From Sinohyriopsis cumingii (taxonomy: Eukaryota; Mollusca; Bivalvia; Unionida; Unionidae), in NCBI GenBank assembly GCA_028554795.2, contig CM068842.1, positions 22,106,590-22,170,589 on the forward strand: a stretch of DNA of 64,000 nt, read 5' to 3'. Positions 1-45,114 of this stretch are shown piece by piece (position 1 is the first letter of the stretch; every line of letters starts with the position of its first letter). A program made the translations under genes and the position numbers. The notes under the pieces are model-generated. The model was not told where the DNA came from and did no database searches. It worked only from the letters and a program-made list of their open reading frames with translations.

Positions 1-1869
1 AATAGTGTAGGAGAGGCCATATGCAAGTAACCTCCTGCTCCGCAGAGCGAGACAGTGGTCCTGCGGCGATCACTACACCTGGGAAGGAGAGGCTATGAGA
101 GACGCTTCACTTTCCTTTGGCAAGCGGGACGTCAGGCCCAGGCCACGCACCCCCCTTTTTTCATGCATGCAAATATAAATTTGCGACAATAAATCGTTAT
201 CTTAGCCATTTGCAGTCATGGAGTGCCCTTTGTGAATGTGTTAATTGTTTCGTATAGTGCTTTCATTATGTTGTTTCAACTCTTTCTGGTCAAACAATTA
301 TATATACAATCTTGCATATACATGATACGCCAGGGCTATACAGTTTATCAATGCGGCACGATCCACCTATTAAGAATTTTGCATGCTATTCAGGATTCTC
401 TCGTCAAGATATATGGATCCTAGTCAAGTCTAACTGACTATATTTTACATATAAAAGCTAAAACATTTTGGACATTTCGAATGGTGTGTTTGATGGCATT
501 CGACTATACAAGTGTATACGGTTCCTTTTATTCAGAACCTCTGTGAGATCTAAATAATGATGTAACTAAAATCTAGCTTTATCTTCTTCATGGCTTTCAG
601 CGTTATTTTATTGGTTTGTGCAATACATTCATATTTTGTATTTATCCATTGAAAGCGCAACAACATAATAATCCATAGTTTTTCCATGTACAGTTTTTCT
701 GATTGTTATTACTCCCCATTTGAGCCGCATTAAGGCAGCACAACTTATTTATTAATAAGTTCATTGAATCTGCATGGGAAAAAAATCACATATTCTTACT
801 ATCAGATATATTCGAGAAAAATGAATGACGGTGAATAAATACGTTCTCACTATGACGCAATTATCGAACTCACACACGAACTTCAAAACTATACACCTTT
901 GAGATTGAATTATGGCCGTAAATCGCATATGATTTCGCAAGGTGCCAGGCACTTTCCGTTGACTTTATCATTTTGACGGCACTGTTCATGCGATTATTTA
1001 ATTTGTACTTAAGATGCATTTTCTCCATTTTTTAATTTGTAGAGATGAGAAAGAAGATGCAATATCGACATTCGTCCAATCTCTGTTAGACTTCACAACG
1101 CTATGACACACTGAGGTAACAGGTGGTGCCACATTAATAATGTAAGAAAAGCAATGAACGCTTCATTTTAATATGTGCAGTGAAGTCTTAATTTTACAAA
1201 GGCTGATATGATTACACTTCCAGCATGATGATATTATAAGATGGCCATCAGTGGTGGATCTGGGCATGGGGCAGAGCAGACAACCACTGCTCAACTTGCA
1301 CTCCCAGTTCCTAATAAATTGAGAGCGAACAGCCGAAAAACTTCCTAGAGTAAGTTTTCTTTTAAGTTAGATGGTTAAACGTGTGCCCTGGAACGACTGA
1401 TTCGTGCGAACGAGCCACTATCATAAGTATAAGTGTGGCCCTAAACTACAAAGAACAATGGAAATGTTAATCTACCCTTTAATGAAAACTTACTATCCTA
1501 TTACAATAGGAGAAACATATAGAAACATTATAATTTAAGCTATAATATAAATTCCTACGGTGTAGAATGCTTGATTTTCGTGACTAAATAACGCCGTTTT
1601 AAAGGGTCTCCCAAATGCTCACAGATGATCTTAATTTTTGAGGACGTCGAATACTGAAGACTATGGAAAAATTAAATCTAACAAATCTCTCAAGCTAAAA
1701 TCAAATGTAAGTATCCCCTTTTATTGTCAAGCTACTGCGTCAACAAGATGAAAACATATGCGTCATAGACAAATTGATTCATTAATCATTATTACAATTG
1801 CGAAGACTGGACATCAAGATGACACAATATTTACATAATAATGTATTATGGGTGTAGAACATAGAGCCA
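1..1869. other. Non-coding, AT-rich stretch
   Basis: No convincing gene or exon was seen on either strand; the open frames here are short and do not resemble proteins. Further 3' exons of the aminotransferase gene would be expected in this direction on the minus strand, but I could not recognise one. Confidence 0.5.
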
Positions 1870-3310
1870 ATATGATAATGTACAATCTGCATATCGCCCT
1901 TGCCACAGTACTGAAACTACTCTTCCAAAAGAAGTTAATGACATTCTCTCTGCTTAGGATAGCGGAAATATTACCGTCCTCACCCTCCTTGAATTGTCTG
2001 CAGCGTTTGACACAATAGACCATGATATATTTCTTCACCGTCTCCAGCATGTATTTGCATCCATGATACAGCCTTACTGTGGTTCAAGTCCAACTTTTGG
2101 TCAACAGGACACAAACTGTGTCTGCAAATGAAATGCACTCCAGCGCAGTTAATCTATGTTGTGGTGTTCCACAGGGGTTTCTTCTTGAACCCGTTCTCTT
2201 CATTATGTACACTCAGTCGCTCTCAAGTGTCGTATATCATCATCCAGTGTCTCACCATCTGTACGCTGATGACACCCAAATATACAAATCTAGCTACCCA
2301 TCTGAAGTTGATGCTACCATCCAAGGTGTAGAGAGGTGCATTTCTGATGTGAAAATATGGATGACATGTAACAAGCTGCAGATGAATGATGATACAACTG
2401 AAACCATTCTGATCACAACAAAAAGACTTTCTCATTCACATCCTTTACCTCAAACAATAAATATCAGCAACACCAACATTAAATTCACACAGTCAGTATG
2501 AAACCTAGGTGTTACTCTGGACAGTACTCTCACATTGAACCAGCATGTCATGAACATATGCAAGACTGCATATCTTGAGCTGAGACGCATCAGCTCCATT
2601 TGCACATATTTTTTAGCTGATGCCACTAAAACACTTGTGTGTTCATTAGTACTTTCAAGACTGGACTATTGTAACTCAATTCTGTCTGGTTCATCTCAAT
2701 ATCTACTCAAGAAACTTCACAAAGTTCAAAACACAGATGCTCGGATCATACTTAAAGTACCACGATCAGAGCACACCTCCACGCTGCTCTGTACCCTACA
2801 CTGGCTATCCATTCGATCCAGAATCAAAAACAACATTTGTTCTCTGTGCTACATTTCACTGACGGACTCCAGTCCAACATACCTATCCGACCTCACCCAT
2901 GTGTACACACCAGCAAGATACTTACGCTCCTCTTCGGACAATCGTATACTCATTATTCCCACTATGAAAACAAAGTCATATGGACACCTTTATTTTGCAT
3001 ACCAGGGCCCAGCAACGTGGAATGAATTGCCCACTGAACTTAGACACACAGACACAGTGATCCCATTCAAGAGTGCTCTTAAAACTCACTTATTTCGACT
3101 GCAAGAAAAAACTTAAGGACCTAATAATGTTTCCCACATTAAATATTTTCAGGATGTTTTTTATGTTTTCTAATTTCATGGCGTTTTTTTAATCATATCA
3201 TTGTATATGTTTTTAATGTTTAGATGTTGTCTAATGTTGTAAAGCGCTGAGAGCATTCTAAAGATTAGGCGCTATACAAAGTCCTCATTATTATTATTAG
3301 TATTATTATT
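1870..3310 (+). pseudogene. 5'-truncated CR1/L2-like LINE, reverse transcriptase remnant
   Basis: This is the C-terminal part of a non-LTR retrotransposon ORF2. Around 1885-2060 the plus strand reads the RT block with LELSAAFDTIDHD, after an in-frame stop near 1952. At 2079-2501 it gives CGVPQG and the catalytic YADDTQIY motif. At 2535-3116 it gives the usual C-terminal tail of CR1/L2-like elements (SRLDYCNSILSG, GPATWNELP). At least two frame changes or stops break the frame. The 3' end carries GGCGCTATACAAAG followed by an ATT microsatellite near 3270-3310, typical of this type of LINE end. It lies beyond the last recognised exon of the minus-strand aminotransferase gene. The clade assignment rests on motif memory only; the 5' edge is uncertain. 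Confidence 0.85.
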
Positions 3311-3440
3311 ACAATTTGGAGTAAATATACGAGAAATAATGATTTTATTCTTTGAATTTTGGTAAATAGACGCATGCAACTTTGATTAAAAAAAATATCT
3401 TCGAAATATGTACTTTTGTTTGTTATGGTTGAATACTTAC

Positions 3441-33892
<30,452 letters not shown>

Positions 33893-34939
33893 CTATATGG
33901 AAAAGAGAAGGAAAAAAAAAATAACTGGGAGAACAGGGAATTTTGGCGAAGTTTTTCGAGTTTTCCTTACTGTATTATTATGTTATTACACATTGAACAC
34001 AACACCTCGCTTTAAACGCTACATTTTCCACTGTGTTTCTAAAACGACGTTGCATAAAATAAGCTTACTTTCTTGACACCAGTTCAAAAGTTGGTAATTT
34101 TTATTTTATCAAATATTATTTCTAGGAATGTATCTAGTGGCAGACAATTAGCATAGACAAGTTAGTTTCAGTTAATTCAGAAGAAGAAAATTCCTGATTA
34201 TCATATGACATTATGCAAACCATTTCTGCAGAAGTGTTTTCAGTTGCAGTGTTTCTTACGTGTCCCAAGTCAATTATACCAAATTGGTTTAAAAAAAGTA
34301 ATTTTTGTATTACTCTTTCAATCTGCTTCTAGTTCATGTATTTCCATAAAGCTTGCACAAAGTTTATATAATAAATGTGTACGTTGACTTAGTCTCTGAA
34401 TTTTTAAACACTAATTAAAATTATTACAAAGAACAATAGTAGGGAAAATATAGTCTCTCTCTTTCTCTGTCTGTTTGTCTATCTGTATGTCTGTCTGTCT
34501 CTGATATCATGTACAAAGGAATAGTTTGGACTAGATATATAAAACATCAAATAGCAGATGTTCTAGAAACTTAGCATCTTTATTTATTTTGCAAATTTTG
34601 TTTGCGTTTTGGTTACATACATATACATATATATGTTAAATATGTTAATATGAAGAGTTGTTTCGTGTATGCGTTAGTTTATCAAACGTATCAACATAAA
34701 CCTGATAAAGTGGATGGCTAAGCTTGTAATAATAATAATACTAATACTACTACTAATAATAATAAAATGGCAATTTATTATTATTAGTATTATTATTACA
34801 GCAGTGGAGGCAACAGTAGCCTAGTTTCAATATATTTATTGCCTCAGGAACATAACATAAAAAGCAACTGTATCAAACACAATTTCCAAAATCACACCAT
34901 GCATTGTGGCAATACATTACAAAATCCATAATATTTTAA

Positions 34940-34972
<33 letters not shown>

Positions 34973-37900
34973 AGGGATGTCCGGAATTGCATATAAGTGT
35001 AAGAACAGGACTAGAAGCTACTGGTAATTTTAATATAGCGTTATGTTTCAAGTAAATCAAATTCTTATTATTCAGTTTTTAGCGTATCACAGCCAATGAA
35101 GAGAATCTACAATAGCATCGTGTACAAGTCATTGAAAAGTGAAAGCTATTGACCAGGCAATAAGGAAATTCAACATGGAAATCAACTGCAACGCGACATC
35201 AGCAAAAAGAGGGCGTTTTACCTAGGTTTGAAGAAAATAAGTACTAACGTATGGCACAATATTTGTGCCAACGACGCATGCGTAAAATGTATCGCCATAA
35301 GATTAGCCGATTGCTAGGTAAATATGTTTTTTTTGAAGCTTTCTAAATTTCAATTGTTTATAATTATTATTGTAAGGTTATTTCAGTGCTTTTCTCAGGA
35401 TAGCATATTCTGAATCCAGTTTGAAGCCTTTAAAAAATTGTATTTATTCATGTTTTTAACAAAATGTGGTAGTAATTCAAATGTGATTTAAAAAAGAAAT
35501 ATTCGTAAATTTTGGTCTAGCAGACACAGATTTCATCCAGATTCATAATAATATAACGAATTTCAGCATGCATGCACAGATAGCAGACGTTGTGGTAAAT
35601 TGCGGGGCAGTTTGAAAATGGTCTTGAATTACACGTTATGCATATATTTTTTTTAATATGTTTCCAATCCTGATTGAAAGGGTGAAATTCTGTTTCAAGA
35701 GTCATCCTATGAAAATAGAGCCCCTGAACAAATTAGTTATGACTGCGCGTGGTATAAACATGACCAGTTTACCTTATTTTTTCTCTTCTCAGCATCCCGC
35801 TTGTCGGTTTCACCATCTGAAGAAATATTCAGTGACTATTAAAGATGCGTCTGTTTCTGGATCCCATCGTCTGCGTTTATCCTTGTTTCAAGCCAGGACA
35901 ATTGATGTGCTTGATCCCATCTGATGCGTCTATATTTGTTTCAAGCCAAGACAATTGACATGCTCTATTTTTTAAAGTCATTTTATATTCGTCAGTAAAA
36001 TTTTATTTTAAAATTCGCAACTTCTTCGTCTCTATATAATGAATGGAACGCTATATGGCTTCTCTTTCTTGCCAACGCTAAAATAAGAATTATTCATTAA
36101 AAAACAAAACAAAAGTAAACACCTTCCAAAAAATAAAAACATGCATCTATCAATCCACCATGCCATCTATACACCCAAGTTCATTCATCTAGTTACCTAG
36201 TTACTCGGCTACCGACCTAAATAATTAAAATCAAGCAAAAATGCAATCAATTATAATAACAAATACACTAAAACAAAATAAATTCATTAATACTTGTTAC
36301 GATATACTTTCTCTGAACGTCTTGCTCGGCCACCAGTTTTTCACTGCGTGATTTCTTAAATACCCTAAACAGAATGGTCATTGGACTCGAAAATCATTGT
36401 TTCTATGCCACAGACTTAGACCTACGCATGGTCAATGAATAATTCATTGGATCGAAACTGCCGATTCCGTGAGAGGCAAGGTCACGCAGTCAGACACGAA
36501 AATATCTTAACATTAAAATTGAACACGTGCCTAAGATTCAGCACGGTGAGTAAATAGTGTCCTATGAGATAAGTATGATGACGCAGGGACCAAGAAAGAC
36601 CAGTTTTTCTACTTTTTTCCATTTGAGTTTTTTGTTTGTCTGTTGTGTTAATAATGATTTATATTTCATTGAGATAATGAATTCCTATTCTGCCTACCAC
36701 GATTGCCCACTATTTTTATGCGCTATTTATATATCTACTAGACGCAAAATATGGCAGAGAAAATATAAAAATGGTTACCTGGAGAAAAAATGGCGAAAAG
36801 AGGCGGTGCAGTTTGACGATTGTCTAAAATAACCGATTGGGTACCAGTTTTGATACCAACCATAACGTATATTACAATTAATCGCCTTAATCGCACATAC
36901 AGTTGAACGACTTTTGGACAGATGTTAAATTTATATGCATCATGATTTGTTATAATCGCCTCCACCCTCCCAACCTATCCCGTCCAGCAAATACCTCGTC
37001 ATATCCTTTACTTTATGGAGAGGAAAATAAAGCGGCCATTGCATTTAATCAGTGGTTTTATGCAGTAAAACTATTTTGTTTAAAAGACCTTTTCAAATAT
37101 CAGTATAACATCAATCGGTTTCTTTCAATATACGGCTATAAAAAATATTGTGTCTTTTCACAGGCAGGCAATAAAGCAGTTGCGGCAATTGTTTGATAAT
37201 GGCTATGACGTTTCGGAATCTGGGACACCTGCCTATATATTGATATTTGATGTGCCGATCAGAAGATCGCTCGGCCATTTCCATTTAGCCAATAAATAAA
37301 CTCGGAAGTAGTTGTAGGAATACACATCAAATTGATAGGTTGGGAAATTCGCTTTCAGCGAAGTGTACCACACACGACAAAGGTCGACAATGTTCTGACT
37401 GTTTTCTCCATCTATAGCCATACAGTACTAGAGTTTCTTTCTCGACTTGACGGCAAAGGCAGAGGATGTACCGATTGTTAGAATCTATTCCATGCAGGAC
37501 GCTTCTGTATTTTAATTAGTTCGTGATATGGCACAATATAATATGCAACAGACTTTTTAATAAGTGTAAAATGTATATGCAGATTGACTTGTAATTGTCC
37601 CATCGACCCCACCCCTTCCGCAAATAATTCATGTCCAATACATTATGGAGATGAATATAAGACTGCCATTGCATGGAGCTAGGGTTTATGAAATTAAAAT
37701 ATCTGTATACATGTAAGCAGTTCCTTGCAATCAACATGATTAAGAGAAATATGTCTTTTCGCAAGCAGGTACTTAGTTGAAGTTGAGGTAAATATTTCAA
37801 TGTGTTATAACGTCAAAAGACAGTATAACTAAATCAGAGTCCCCGGTCTATATCTTACTGCTCAGCGAGTGAGACATAGTAGTCACGTTTACAACGCATA

Positions 37901-39230
37901 AGAGCCACTTGTAAATACAACATTTGGCACAGTAAGAACAAACAGGCCTTGGCATTCATGATATAAATTTGAGAATCCCATGTCAGTCACATTCGTATTG
38001 CCACGTGCAGATGACATATCTACACTTGTCTTGAAGGGCATGTAGCATATAATTGTTTTTCTTCAAATGACATTCAGGATTACTCCTATGTATTGCTTGA
38101 TCTTATCCAATTCTTATGCAACCGCCCGAAAATATTGTTCAACAAACGTTCCATTCATTCATTCCTTTGTTTTAATTTATTTTATTATCCGTCCATGCAA
38201 ATACCATACACGCAGCCCATACATAGTGCTCGCAAAGCTGCTAATGTCCATATATTGGATTTTCCTTAGGTCTAGGGGATGGCGATGAGGAATGGTGAAT
38301 TCACATGGCTAATATCCTGTTTATTACTGTGACAATACCTTTTTGAACCATTTGTTTTATTTCAAACTAAATATTTTGCTATCTAATTTTTCTGATTACA
38401 AAATAAATAAATAAATAAAATAACGAAAAATCAAACTTCTATGCATACGGCATCCCTTACATATGGTCGTTCAAGGACAATCATAACTAAATGGCAATAT
38501 ACCTGTACCAACACATAGTTACTCTACCTGTTTTTGAGTAATTCTTCAGTTTTGAAACGGTGAAATGATCATGGTTCCTTTACAAAATGATTTCGAAATA
38601 CTTTATTAAAAGAATAACTAAATCATGTACACTTTACCACGAGTTATGTCCAGATGTATTACGAAAAGAAAAAATATATAATGTCATTGTCGACTTCAAG
38701 ATTATCATTTCATATGTTAAGAACTGAAACTGTTATATACAGAAGCTTAAGAGAAGATATTTTAACGGATACGAAGATGAGACTCCATTCTTTTTTGGAA
38801 TGTTATTTTTGTAGGAAACGCAGAATTAAGTAACTTTGTAAAAAAAAATTGGGAATAGACCTAAGTAGCCTAAATGTGTTGAATTACAGACGAACATCTG
38901 ATAGTCGGTTTATAAGTTCCAAATGATAAAAACAGGTCTTCACGCAGCCCTACACGAGATCACCATGGAAACACCAGTAACGTTTATAAATTATTTATAT
39001 TTGATTATTATTTTACTCCTACACAAGATCACCCCGAAAATACGAGTACATTTACCAAATTATTACTACCTTCTCGTGGAAACCGAGGATGATATTATGT
39101 CTTTGATAAAAGCAAAAACAATCGTAATTGTATTGTTCATCATTCATATCAATATTTTCACGTCTTTAGCTTTCCATACCGGGAGTACATTACAATAAGA
39201 TATAAGTAGTAAGTTCGTGCTTAAGAAAGG
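33893..39230. other. Non-coding, AT-rich host DNA
   Basis: Expected to hold the intron before the split exon and earlier exons of the aminotransferase gene; none was recognised. Short simple repeats (TCTG-like near 34450-34500, GA near 34940, ATT/TAT near 34735-34790). Confidence 0.45.
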
Positions 39231-39474
39231 TTGGTCCCTATTGACCGAGTGGTCAAGCGCCCACTCTTACCGATCACTGCCATCTCACCAATGCTGACGT
39301 GGATTCGAGTCTCCGGCGCGTCCAATGTGGGTTTGTGCGAAACCTTGCTGCTTGCCAGTAGTTTCTCGTGGGTCAGTGGTTTTTCTCCACCAGCTATACT
39401 GGCTGCCTTGTTTAGTCTATCAAGTACTGAAAAATGGCGTTGAACCTACAACAACAAGAACATACAGAAGAACA
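39231..39474 (+). mobile_element. tRNA-derived SINE, family B
   Basis: Box A-like TTGACCGAGTGGTCAAGCGC at 39240 and box B-like GATTCGAGTCTC at 39302, then the shared body and an AACAACAAGAAC tail. Same family as 15752-15962. Confidence 0.85.
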
Positions 39475-40194
39475 ATAAAGTGTTATGCAGTCTGTAAGAT
39501 AATGTAATTATTTTCCTTTAATGAGGTAAAAAGACATTCGAATGTCAGAATTACAGTATGTTTTATATCGAGCAGGTTCAATCACGGAATGTTTATGTCC
39601 CAATCTGCTAAAAATACTAAACCACACAGATGCCATGCATGGAAAAACTAATTTTATCTGAACGCTTTTGCAATTATATGAATTCTGTACATTTCTTCAT
39701 TACAATTTTGGTAATTTTTGATAATTTTAAAAGTGTAAAAACATTTCTTGTTGAAAACAATTCTTTAAATTTAACAGCCTTTATTCTAAGATACAGATGT
39801 AATCAAATTTAGGACCTTTCTTTTCAACTGAATGCAAAAACGAACAAATAATATGTCTTAAAAAAGATTAAACTTTCTGTCATGACTTGGTTTATTTCCA
39901 CAATGTAGAAGCCCCAGTGGAAATTTGTGTTTGTTGGTTCTCAATTTGAACAGTGATAGATATACATTTTGATTTAGAGATGACAAGTAATTTTCAAATT
40001 TCAGGTCCTGTTTATAAAAAGAAATAATCCAGCAGCAGGGAGTTTTGACCGACCTCATTCCCCCCATGACCTTCTAACCGTTAAATAAGAAATTATCTTA
40101 TGGGAAGCGTGGGAACGCCAAATAGGCTATATGTATGCACCACGCCCCAGCAGAAGGGAGGGTGGACCCCCAGCTATGACTTTCTCGCTGTCTA

Positions 40195-40523
40195 TTGCAA
40201 CCGCTCCGGTGGCCTAGTGGTTAGAGGGTCCGCCTCGGATGCGGGAAGTCGTGGGTTCGATCCCCGGCCGAGTCATACCAAAGACTTACAAAAATGGTAG
40301 TATAAGCTGCCTCGCTTGGCGCTCAGCATTAAGAGGTTAGTGTTAGGACTGGTCGGCCCGGTGTCAGGATAATGTGACTGGGTGGGACATCATGCTACAT
40401 GTCTGCGGCATGATGCCCCAGTGCTAGACATCAGTACAAACTGCCACATTGCAGACATCGTAGCGATATGACTGAAAAATTGTTAAAGCTACGTTAAAAA
40501 TCCAAATCACATCACATCACACT
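40195..40523 (+). mobile_element. tRNA-derived SINE, family A
   Basis: The head reads like a tRNA: GTGGCCTAGTGGTTAGAG (box A) and GGGTTCGATCCCC (box B). A body with ATAATGTGACTGGGTGGGAC and CATCATGCTACATGTCTGC follows, and the end is a CACATCA repeat. A reverse copy is at 53241-53530. Confidence 0.9.
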
Positions 40524-41281
40524 GTCTATTGCAAAAAAACAACTATCTTTCCATCAACTATTACTTGACCAAGGATCGCTCCCCCACCCCTCAAAGTTTC
40601 CCGGGTAAAAAAAATATAGTTGTTCCCCGGTGTAGTGTTTTATGCCTTTTTCATATAAAATAACTGACTTATCATTGAGCAGAAGCAAAATGGGTTGGTT
40701 ATTAGAACTAAGAAGTACTCAGTAATGAGTATCCCTAAAAAAAAAAAAAAAATACGAATGTTCACAACGTTGGGTTTACTAATGTTTGACGACGATGTAG
40801 TACATTTCGGTATATAAACAATGTGTTTCTCATTCAAAGGTATTATCGAGACCAATGCGATATTGTGTTGATGTATCATGTAAATTGATTTAAATGAATC
40901 CATGCGGGATTTTTGAGCATGTGCAAAGATGTTTTGTCCATACAACCAGGACAACAAGTTTGATGAATATCTAGCAGTATATGTGTATCAACCCCGTTTA
41001 AGACAACCAGAAAATTACCGTTAGCGGCCATCTGTTTAGTATGCACTCAAAAATCTGGCAAAGCTTGACCTTTGCTCCTTACCTGTACACATGCGTACTT
41101 TTTTTACACACACCCCCACAGCGTACGCACCGTTGACACACCCTACCCCGAATTGTATAGAACGGCCTATATTTCATCCACGCAAAAATCATCCAAGGAA
41201 TAAAAATAGTAAGGTGTTTAATAAAACAGATAGTCCGTTGAATGTCTGGCTGCATGAAAGAAATAATTTGCGTAACTTTAA

Positions 41282-44200
41282 GGTATCACGGTACCAATTG
41301 TTTTTCCATATACCTCAATGCTAATGTTTTGTGAAATAAATATACTTTCTGTCCTACTTGGGCATGCATGTCACACGCTGTCATATAGAACAATGCTAGA
41401 TTGTCAATTTGACAATGACATAACCAGGTACTCCATTGCATTTAAGAGAGATAACTCTACTGGAACTAGACAGGGGTAAGAGTTATCTAGTCACAACAAG
41501 CACATTTTCAGTCATGTGTACCATATTTTAAAAAAATCATAAAAAATACAAAATATGATCTAGATAGAAATTAACACAAACTCACATGTTGCCAAGAGGC
41601 TCAACTTTTTTTTAAGCCAAACAGAAAGTACAAGTCTTACATAATGCACCAATCACAGCTAGTTTTGTTCTTTAATTCTGAATACAATGTTCCATACACC
41701 TTAAGCTCCGCCCACCTGGACTTGCGCAATTGGTACCGTTATACCTATAGCAAACCTTAATTTTTCCAATAATCTGTGAAATAGTTCGGGACTGTATAAG
41801 TAACAAATATACTTAGTCTCACTTGTGAAAAACAATTTGATGAGGTACTAACCTATGTCTTATATGAATGTGTAAAGAAATGTCATTGAGCTGTTTGAAC
41901 TATTGTTTTCGTCAGTAAAATTTTATTGTTTTCATACTTTTGCTTCACTATCAAAATCATCTTTTGAAATAAAATGAATTCTTTCAACTATGAGTTGTAT
42001 CTTATTCATATCAGCAATTATTGAACTTCACATAGGTGATATGGGATAAATCACATTATATCATATTATGTAATAACTAGGTCAAAGGTCAATGTACCAA
42101 ATAGTATGCACCTGTCCTACTTCAAAATGTACAATTCACCTAAAAGAAAGGAATTTATATTTGTTTGGTAGGTGCAGAACTTAACATCAGAGACAGGTGG
42201 ACATGACCCAATCTTATTATAAAGTATAAGCTTTGACCACTTTACACTATCTATAGATACAAGAGGTCACTAACCACCAGTCCTCACACAAAGGTCCACC
42301 TACCCATCCTCTTTGTAACACAAATAGTAAGCTTTCCTCCTTTGTAATGTGAATAAAATTGTTTCAATAAGCCAGTCAGTCACCAAATATAGTAAATCGC
42401 AGCTTCTAAGTGGTTATGTTTGGATTGGGAGGTGAAATTAGGGGAATAAAATACAGAAAAATGCCAAATATAAACACTAAGTATAGCACATCAAATGGAG
42501 TTAAAAACAGGAGGAAAGTGTTTATCTAAAAGGGAGAGGTAGCTTATGATAAAGGAATTAAAGGTGGCAAAATCAGCAATGCGAAAAATGAGAAGTGAAA
42601 GTTTGATGACCTTACCTTGGACAAATATATGGGGCAGGGCCCAACAGGTCCAAGGACAGCCCAAAGGCAACTGTGCTATAATATCCCTTACAGGACCCAA
42701 ATTTCAAGTGAAGTTGTGTTCATTTCCATCTAATATAAAAGGGTGAATAATTTAGATAATATAGATACATATAAAGTATATTTCTTCTACATAAGAATTT
42801 AATAATAATTGGCATAAGATAGAGAGAAACTTATCTCAGAGCCAAGCAGAACATACCTTATCAGTTTTTAAACTTGTAAACTTTACTGTGAGAAATTATC
42901 AAATTGCTTCTACTTACATTTGCGTCAAGATTGAGGGCTAATATAATACTTCACAAATCTTCTCTTTATTTTCATAATCAGTCACTGAAAATGTGAGATT
43001 TTATTTCCTTGAAATGTTATGACTGGTGTAAGGGAGATAACTGAATGATATACATAAGGTGTGGTAACCTTGAATACATTATCCATGTAATATAGATGAG
43101 TTCATCAACAACCTGTATTAACTTCATTGCAATTAAATTATCTCAAAATACATTACTGACAAAGTGAGAACCTAACATTTAGACTCCTATGTTTAGTGGA
43201 GACCTCAAGAGTCATGTAATTTTAATTTCTAAGATGACGCAGCTCTTTCATATCACATAGTTCATATTTTCTACAATGCCGGCATGTAGAGTGCAGCCTT
43301 CCATAACCATGCAGATATCATCTCATGCCAATTTGGATTCTTGCGATGGGATGCAAAGTTTCAAGAACAGTGTGGATTTGAATGGAATGAATACGCACTG
43401 TGTGACTAAAATGGTTATCATTCTTGTAATGTTGGACCAAACATGGAAATTCCACAGGAGCAGCTTGACAGAAAGAAATAGGATTAATTGAAAGTCAATA
43501 GTAGATTATAATTGGGCTTATACAAGTGCCAATGGGAAATGCTGACTTAAGGAAACTGTTCTTGTTTGTTGGTATTCACTGCTACTTCAACAAAAGGGAA
43601 TGCAAGAGAACTGAACTAACTACATGAACAATTTCAAAGCAGGAGAGTGTAAAAAAAAAGGGACAATTAGAGCAGGACAATTCAAATCAAAATGGGAAGG
43701 AATACCAAATCCTTAATAAATTACCTAAAAATTACTCATGCCAGAACATCCCACATGGTACAAGTGATCTATCTACAAGTGTACTTAGAGTGTTCTCTAT
43801 CCTGGTTTATGGCATGCCTTACAAGAATAAGATAGTTGTTTTTGTACACATGATTTTTCATCTTTTGCAGGTACAATAGCCAATATTTGGCCAAAATCAA
43901 CTATATTATGTTTACATAACTTATTTTGTTGCATGCATTCCAATCTAGGAGGTAACAGCACATACATAAAGGCATCAGGTAACACAAGTCTATATCTATC
44001 ATAGCTATAGTTATCAAAAGTCCCCATCCAAAGCCATCTTGTGCTATTTTCTAAAGATTTTATACATTTTATTCTTAAAGAACTTTCAATATTTGACCAA
44101 AAGTGTTCAGCACACATTTGTTTTCCTACATCAAACTAGTATAGTTCATAAATGCCGCCCACATGTATGCGTTTCTATGGAAACACTGTGAGGCTATTCT

Positions 44201-44672
44201 TTCCTTTAGGTATCACGGTACCAATTGTTTTTCCATATACCTCAATGCTAATGTTTTGTGAAATAAATATACTTTCTGTCCTACTTGGGCATGCATGTCA
44301 CACGCTGTCATATAGAACAATGCTAGATTGTCAATTTGACAATGACATAACCAGGTACTCCATTGCATTTAAGAGAGATAACTCTACTGGAACTAGACAG
44401 GGGTAAGAGTTATCTAGTCACAACAAGCACATTTTCAGTCATGTGTACCATATTTTAAAAAAATCATAAAAAATACAAAATATGATCTAGATAGAAATTA
44501 ACACAAACTCACATGTTGCCAAGAGGCTCAACTTTTTTTTAAGCCAAACAGAAAGTACAAGTCTTACATAATGCACCAATCACAGCTAGTTTTGTTCTTT
44601 AATTCTGAATACAATGTTCCATACACCTTAAGCTCCGCCCACCTGGACTTGCGCAATTGGTACCGTTATACC
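41282..44672. mobile_element. 3.4-kb non-autonomous element with 464-bp direct repeats and TTAA duplication
   Basis: Two near-identical 464-bp direct repeats (41282-41745 and 44209-44672) enclose about 2.46 kb without a long open frame. Each repeat starts GGTATCACGGTACCAATTG and ends CAATTGGTACCGTTATACC, an imperfect inverted repeat. TTAA flanks the outer ends (41278-41281 and 44673-44676) but not the inner ones. This suggests one insertion with TTAA targeting (as in piggyBac or Kolobok elements). Confidence 0.75.
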
Positions 44673-44869
44673 TTAAACAGGGTCTCTAGTGTCCGCTAAA
44701 ATTCAAACGCTGACTAAAGCCAGTCGAACAGGTTACGTATTAGACAAATTATTATCGAGGTTTCACCCACACCCCGTTCCCTATGCTCACGTACATTATC
44801 AGCAGACCCCCCCCCCATGAAAACGTATGCATTTGGGTTACCCCCTCCACACTTCATGCGTACGTACTA

Positions 44870-45000
44870 AATGGACGGCCCCTTATCTCTGATCACTTTG
44901 GGTATCTGAGCGTTTCGCTATTGCTGCGAGGCTCTGGGAAATCACCAGGAACACGATAGGCCACTCATCCTGGTGAAAAATATCTTCCGGGATATAATTA
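44870..45000 (-). pseudogene. Remnant of an A32-like ATPase (C-terminal block)
   Basis: The minus strand reads KIFFTR, VFLVISQSLAAIAKR and then QIPKVIRDK in three frames. This is the pattern that follows Walker B in A32-type packaging ATPases (FTRGRH ... SQS ... P..IRDN). The same IPKVIRDN is found at 63.4 kb. Heavily decayed. Confidence 0.45.
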
Positions 45001-45114
45001 TTGTAGCCCTAGAATCCGACCTGATATCAGACTTGACGAGGGAAACCGACCAAAAGCTGGCGAATTTCCATTGAATTCGGTTGATGTCAAGATGATTCCT
45101 TTAAAATTAAAACT

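Noticed and set aside
40200-40275. Possible tRNA gene
   Set aside because: Box A and B are present but the acceptor stem pairs poorly and the same unit occurs elsewhere with a long body; it is a SINE head.
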